From Paenibacillus baekrokdamisoli (GTDB lineage Bacteria; Bacillota; Bacilli; Paenibacillales; Paenibacillaceae), in NCBI RefSeq assembly GCF_003945345.1, contig NZ_AP019308.1, forward strand, positions 5,632,501 through 5,696,500: a DNA stretch of 64,000 nucleotides, read 5' to 3'. Below are positions 60,755 to 64,000 of this stretch, one piece after another. Below the pieces are notes generated by a model that was given only the letters and a program-made list of their open reading frames with translations, was not told the origin of the DNA and made no database searches. Made by a program: the position numbers and the translations under genes. The first letter of the stretch is position 1. Each line of letters starts with the position of its first letter.

Positions 60755-60830
60755 AATAAAGGGCTGACCCGCAGGAGCGTACGGAACGATGAACCGTTCT
60801 GTGCTTTTCACAAGGTCAGTCCTTATTTGT
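60755..60830. terminator. Bidirectional terminator between the two c-di-GMP genes
   Basis: AAGGGCTGACC pairs with GGTCAGTCCTT (one G-U), enclosing a second small hairpin (ACGG/CCGT), with A- and T-rich flanks. Confidence 0.7.
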
Positions 60831-60906
60831 ATGGTAGTAAGATATTTCGCATCTTCTCTTCTGTCATTTCTTAAGCAAAGATGCGAGCTAGGTGATTAAT
60901 GAGGCA

Positions 60907-63243
60907 CTAGCTGTTGCTTCTTGGGGTTATAAATGTATCCGGAGCATGCTCGCGTAAAATCTTCGGAATGTGATCGGCTGGTTGAGGCTTATAGAAGAAA
61001 TAGCCTTGGATTTCATCGCACTGATTGTGCTCAAGGAACAGGTATTGTTCAGCAGTTTCTACACCCTCTGCAAGAATGGTTAAGTTCAGGTGTCTGGCGA
61101 CGAGCAGCATCGCCATAATAATTGCTTCATCCTTAGGGTCCTTGGCAATACCGTCTACGAAGGAACGGTCAATTTTTATTTTATTCACTGGTAGATGCTT
61201 CAAATAACTAAGAGAAGAGTAATGCGTGCCGAAGTCATCGATGGAAATCGTAATATTCATTTTCCTTAGTTCTTCAAGTGTGGTCCAGTTCTTATCCTGC
61301 ATCGCCATACTTTCCGTTATTTCGAGCTCCAGATAAGTGGGGTCTAGACCCGTGTCTGTTAATATCTCTTGGATATGTTCAGCTAATTGGTTTTGCGCGA
61401 ATTGTCGTCCAGACAGATTCACCGCGATTCTTACGGGAGGTAAGCCCGCCTCCTGCCATGCTTTACTTTGGGCACATACCGTACGCAGCACCCATTCTCC
61501 GATGGGCACGATCAGCCCAGTTTCCTCCGCGATAGAGATGAAGCTGCCGGGCATAACGAGACCTCGCTTTGGATGATTCCAGCGAATAAGCGCTTCAAGT
61601 CCAAGGATTTGACCGCTGCCGACCTCAATCTGAGGCTGGTAATGAATCACGAATTCTTGGCGATCAAGCGCATAACGCAGACTGTTCTTAATTTCCATTC
61701 GCTCTTCTGCATTCGGGTTCAGCGTGCTGTCATAGAGTCGGAAATTGTTTTTTCCCTCTTCTTTGGCTTGGTACATGGCGGCATCTGCATATTTAATGAG
61801 TGTTGCGGCATCCTCGCTGTGATTCGGATAGAGGGTAATACCAATACTAGCCGTTACATAATACGCCACGCTCTGGAGGGTGAAAGGGCGTTGGAATAAT
61901 TGGACAATTTGCTGAGCCGTATTCTTAGCTTGGTCTTCGTCAGCAATACGGGGTATAAGGATCGTGAATTCATCACCGCCAATGCGAGAAACCGCTTCTC
62001 CCTCCGTAAAAATGCTAGTTAATCGCTGCCCGACTTTTTGCAGGAGCAAGTCACCATAGGTATGTCCAAGAGTATCGTTTATCATTTTAAAATGGTCCAG
62101 ATCGAGGAAAAAAACGGCGAACGGACGTTGGTGAAGCTTCGCATGAGCTAGTAGATCATTCAGTCGTTCTTGGAAATAAACGCGATTATGCAAGCCTGTT
62201 ACCGTATCATGATAAGCCATATAGCGAAGCTTTTTCTCATTGCCTTCAAGTAATTGGTATTGCTCTCTTAATTCTTCCTCTGTCGCAGTAAGCTCCTCGT
62301 ATGTGGCTTCTAGCTGTTGATTTGCCATGACAAGACTGGTGGTTCGCTCTTGCACCCGGGTATGAAGCTTGCCCTTCTGAGTCATTTGGACATAGAGAAA
62401 AGCTAGCAAGAGCAGCAAAGCGAAGGAGCAGATGATCCGAATAACCTGTATCTTGGTCTGGATGGAATGGAGCTTGCTCGCACTGGGCTCAGCGGCTAGC
62501 TCCCAATAGCCTTCAGCAAGTTGAATATGCCGATAAAGGGAGCCTGGGTGTAGATCGAATAGATGTGCATCCCCGAGAAGAACTTTTCCATCCGCCCTTA
62601 ACGCGATAGTGATTCCCTTCTCCTTTAGTAAGCCGGCTTCTTGCAGAATCGGCGGAAGATCAAGCACCACGGAAACAAAACCCCAGAACTGATTATTGAT
62701 AAATATGGATTGTCTAGTTAAAATGCCGAGCCCGCCTTGTGCCAACTCCCTTGGACCAAGCAGCGTCATATTGGTCGTTTGTCTCGTACGTTCGGCCTGT
62801 TCTCTGATTTGCCTATCCGGGTGATGGAATAAGTCCATACCTATAATCTTCTCGTTGCCGATGAGCGGGTAGACGAATTGTGCTTTACCGTCTGGATAAA
62901 CGGATAAATTACGAATGCCCTTCATGGGCTGGATAAAGCAAGAGGCGAAGTAATTGAATTGCTCCTCCGTCAGCGTTTGATTCTGTGCAAGCTCTGTTTC
63001 TACGAATGCTTTTAATCCAATGGAGAGAAGAAAGCGACGCTCGAGTGATAAGGTTAGAGATGAGACATTATTCGATAACTCCACGTTTGCATCATGATAG
63101 ACTTCTTTTATAAGTCGGTCCCGATAGCCATTGGTAGCCCACCCAGTAAGTGCGCCGAGAATAAGCAGGATACTGGATAGAATTAACCATGTACGAATGG
63201 GTGTCTTGTAGCTGATGATAGTAGGGTCTGATCTATCGTTCAT
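60907..63243 (-). CDS. CHASE-GGDEF-EAL cyclic di-GMP enzyme
   Basis: Protein of about 778 residues. Two membrane segments flank an extracellular CHASE-like sensor (about residues 45-275). A coiled coil follows, then GGDEF with an intact SRIGGDEFTILIP, then EAL with LGLEALIRWNHPKRG, VNLSGRQF, LELEITES, SIDDFGTHYSSL and ILAEGVE. Key residues of both domains are present, so it could make or degrade the messenger; in such fusions degradation often dominates. ATG 63243 follows AGAGGAG at 5 nt; the frame is open 72 bp further. Confidence 0.92.
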   Translation of the reverse strand: MNDRSDPTIISYKTPIRTWLILSSILLILGALTGWATNGYRDRLIKEVYHDANVELSNNVSSLTLSLERRFLLSIGLKAFVETELAQNQTLTEEQFNYFASCFIQPMKGIRNLSVYPDGKAQFVYPLIGNEKIIGMDLFHHPDRQIREQAERTRQTTNMTLLGPRELAQGGLGILTRQSIFINNQFWGFVSVVLDLPPILQEAGLLKEKGITIALRADGKVLLGDAHLFDLHPGSLYRHIQLAEGYWELAAEPSASKLHSIQTKIQVIRIICSFALLLLLAFLYVQMTQKGKLHTRVQERTTSLVMANQQLEATYEELTATEEELREQYQLLEGNEKKLRYMAYHDTVTGLHNRVYFQERLNDLLAHAKLHQRPFAVFFLDLDHFKMINDTLGHTYGDLLLQKVGQRLTSIFTEGEAVSRIGGDEFTILIPRIADEDQAKNTAQQIVQLFQRPFTLQSVAYYVTASIGITLYPNHSEDAATLIKYADAAMYQAKEEGKNNFRLYDSTLNPNAEERMEIKNSLRYALDRQEFVIHYQPQIEVGSGQILGLEALIRWNHPKRGLVMPGSFISIAEETGLIVPIGEWVLRTVCAQSKAWQEAGLPPVRIAVNLSGRQFAQNQLAEHIQEILTDTGLDPTYLELEITESMAMQDKNWTTLEELRKMNITISIDDFGTHYSSLSYLKHLPVNKIKIDRSFVDGIAKDPKDEAIIMAMLLVARHLNLTILAEGVETAEQYLFLEHNQCDEIQGYFFYKPQPADHIPKILREHAPDTFITPRSNS

Positions 63244-63484
63244 GGAATCTCCTCTTCTAGTAGGCCAATATATGGAAACAAGTTGATTAGGTGTTAATTC
63301 GCTATTTATCGACAAATTCCTCCAAGGTCACAAAAAAACGGATAGGTATTAAGAATCAGGTGTCGAAAATCGCTAAAAGAAGGATCAAACGTCATCTCAG
63401 TGAATTATATTTATATCAGATTAACTGCGGATGCAAGGCTTAGAAGCTGCTTTTGTAGCTGTTAAAGAAAGGATGAGATAGACG

Positions 63485-64000
63485 ATGAATCAGGACCATA
63501 GTAGTGCTAAATCTCTATTGGAACAGCTGCCAAAGGTAGATCTTCATGTTCATTTGGATGGCAGTGTCAGGCCGGAGACGGTTCTGGAGCTTGCAAAGCT
63601 GGAGGGCATTGAGCTGCCCGCCTACGAGAAGGAAGCCTTGCTTCCGTTCATGCAAGTGAATGATACATGCACGAGTCTAACGGAGTATTTAAGCAAATTT
63701 GATTTTACAACACGATTTCTTCAGACGGGGCCAGCTTTGGAGCGAGTGGCCTATGAGACAGTCGCACAAGCTGCCAGTCATAACTAGCCGTTATATAGAG
63801 GTGCGCTTTGCTCCACAGCTGCATCGTAGGAATGGCATGACAACGGAAGAAGCCATTCATTATGTAATCGAAGGGCTGCGCCGTGGAGAAAGGCAGTTTG
63901 GAACAGTGGCTCGTGCCATTGCGATTTGTATGAGGAATCATACACAGGCTGATAACCTAGAAGTAATTGAGGCTGCAGCTGCTTATATCGGCAAAGGACT
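63485..64000 (+). pseudogene. add: Adenosine deaminase, frameshifted and cut by the right edge
   Basis: The first frame (63485-63787, 100 residues) starts with PKVDLHVHLDGSVRPETVLE, the zinc-binding His pair of adenosine deaminase, and stops at TAG 63785-63787. One base further on, the other frame continues the family sequence with RYIEVRFAPQLHRRNGMTTE and runs open to the edge. One inserted base near 63785 explains this. It is either a real mutation or a sequencing error. ATG 63485 follows AAAGGATGAG. The enzyme converts adenosine to inosine. Confidence 0.82.

Noticed and set aside
1..64000. CRISPR arrays, tRNA or rRNA genes, intact transposases and prophage genes
   Set aside because: I looked for spaced repeats, T-loop sequences and typical motifs on both strands and saw none; the short tandem repeats are microsatellites.

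Overview
The window reads as chromosomal DNA of a Paenibacillus-like member of the Bacillales. The signs are AGGAGG-type ribosome binding sites with frequent GTG and TTG starts, YesM/YesN two-component pairs beside LplB/LplC-type sugar permeases, carbohydrate importers without their own ATPase, and homologues of Bacillus genes (mhqR-mhqO-mhqD, des, tcyABC). I found no rRNA, tRNA, CRISPR array or intact transposase.

Layout. (1) 1-8069, minus: an oligosaccharide-uptake operon (two CUT1 permeases, binding lipoprotein, YesN-type regulator, YesM-type kinase cut by the left edge) and a secreted GHL10-like glycoside hydrolase. (2) 8277-13374, plus: an OmpR-type two-component pair, a two-gene ABC exporter, and a YkoP-like protein with a polysaccharide deacetylase. 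Two promoters here share 11-bp-spaced direct repeats at identical distances from the -10, so the pair probably controls both output units. (3) 13470-17000: small membrane proteins, then an AT-rich accessory patch with a decayed gene or structured RNA, a small zinc-ribbon protein and a solitary PemK/MazF-like protein with long extensions. (4) 17009-30542: a GntR/LacI-type repressor divergent from a GH38 alpha-mannosidase, a CUT1 importer and two very large tandem beta-helix (Pectate_lyase_3/GH55-like) proteins. (5) 30782-38037: glutamate synthase-like oxidoreductase, acetyltransferase, SDR, an MhqR quinone/electrophile-resistance operon with two visible operators, and a fatty acid desaturase. 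(6) 38395-52820: a second YesMN-importer operon followed by an oxidoreductase, a divergent deacetylase-like protein, a secreted multidomain GH114 protein, a recombination scar and a GH109-like gene. (7) 52891-64000: cystine-type importer, MerR-methyltransferase fusion, glycosyltransferase-like protein, Bcr/CflA exporter, two c-di-GMP enzymes, and a frameshifted adenosine deaminase cut by the right edge.

How it fits together. Regions 4 and 6 look like complete sense-digest-import-metabolise units. The GH38 and GH55-like proteins of region 4, and the GH114, deacetylase-like and GH109-like proteins of region 6, together suggest use of fungal cell wall glycans: mannan and glucan in the first, galactosaminogalactan or a Pel-like polymer in the second. 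That substrate assignment is inference from family names. The most unusual DNA is the 51033-51600 scar: a 60-bp exact copy of the desaturase 3' end and terminator, fused to a hexanucleotide (Val-Pro) microsatellite, next to the tail of a lost permease. A second hexanucleotide repeat (Asp-Glu) lies 3.3 kb away at the start of the tcyC-like gene.
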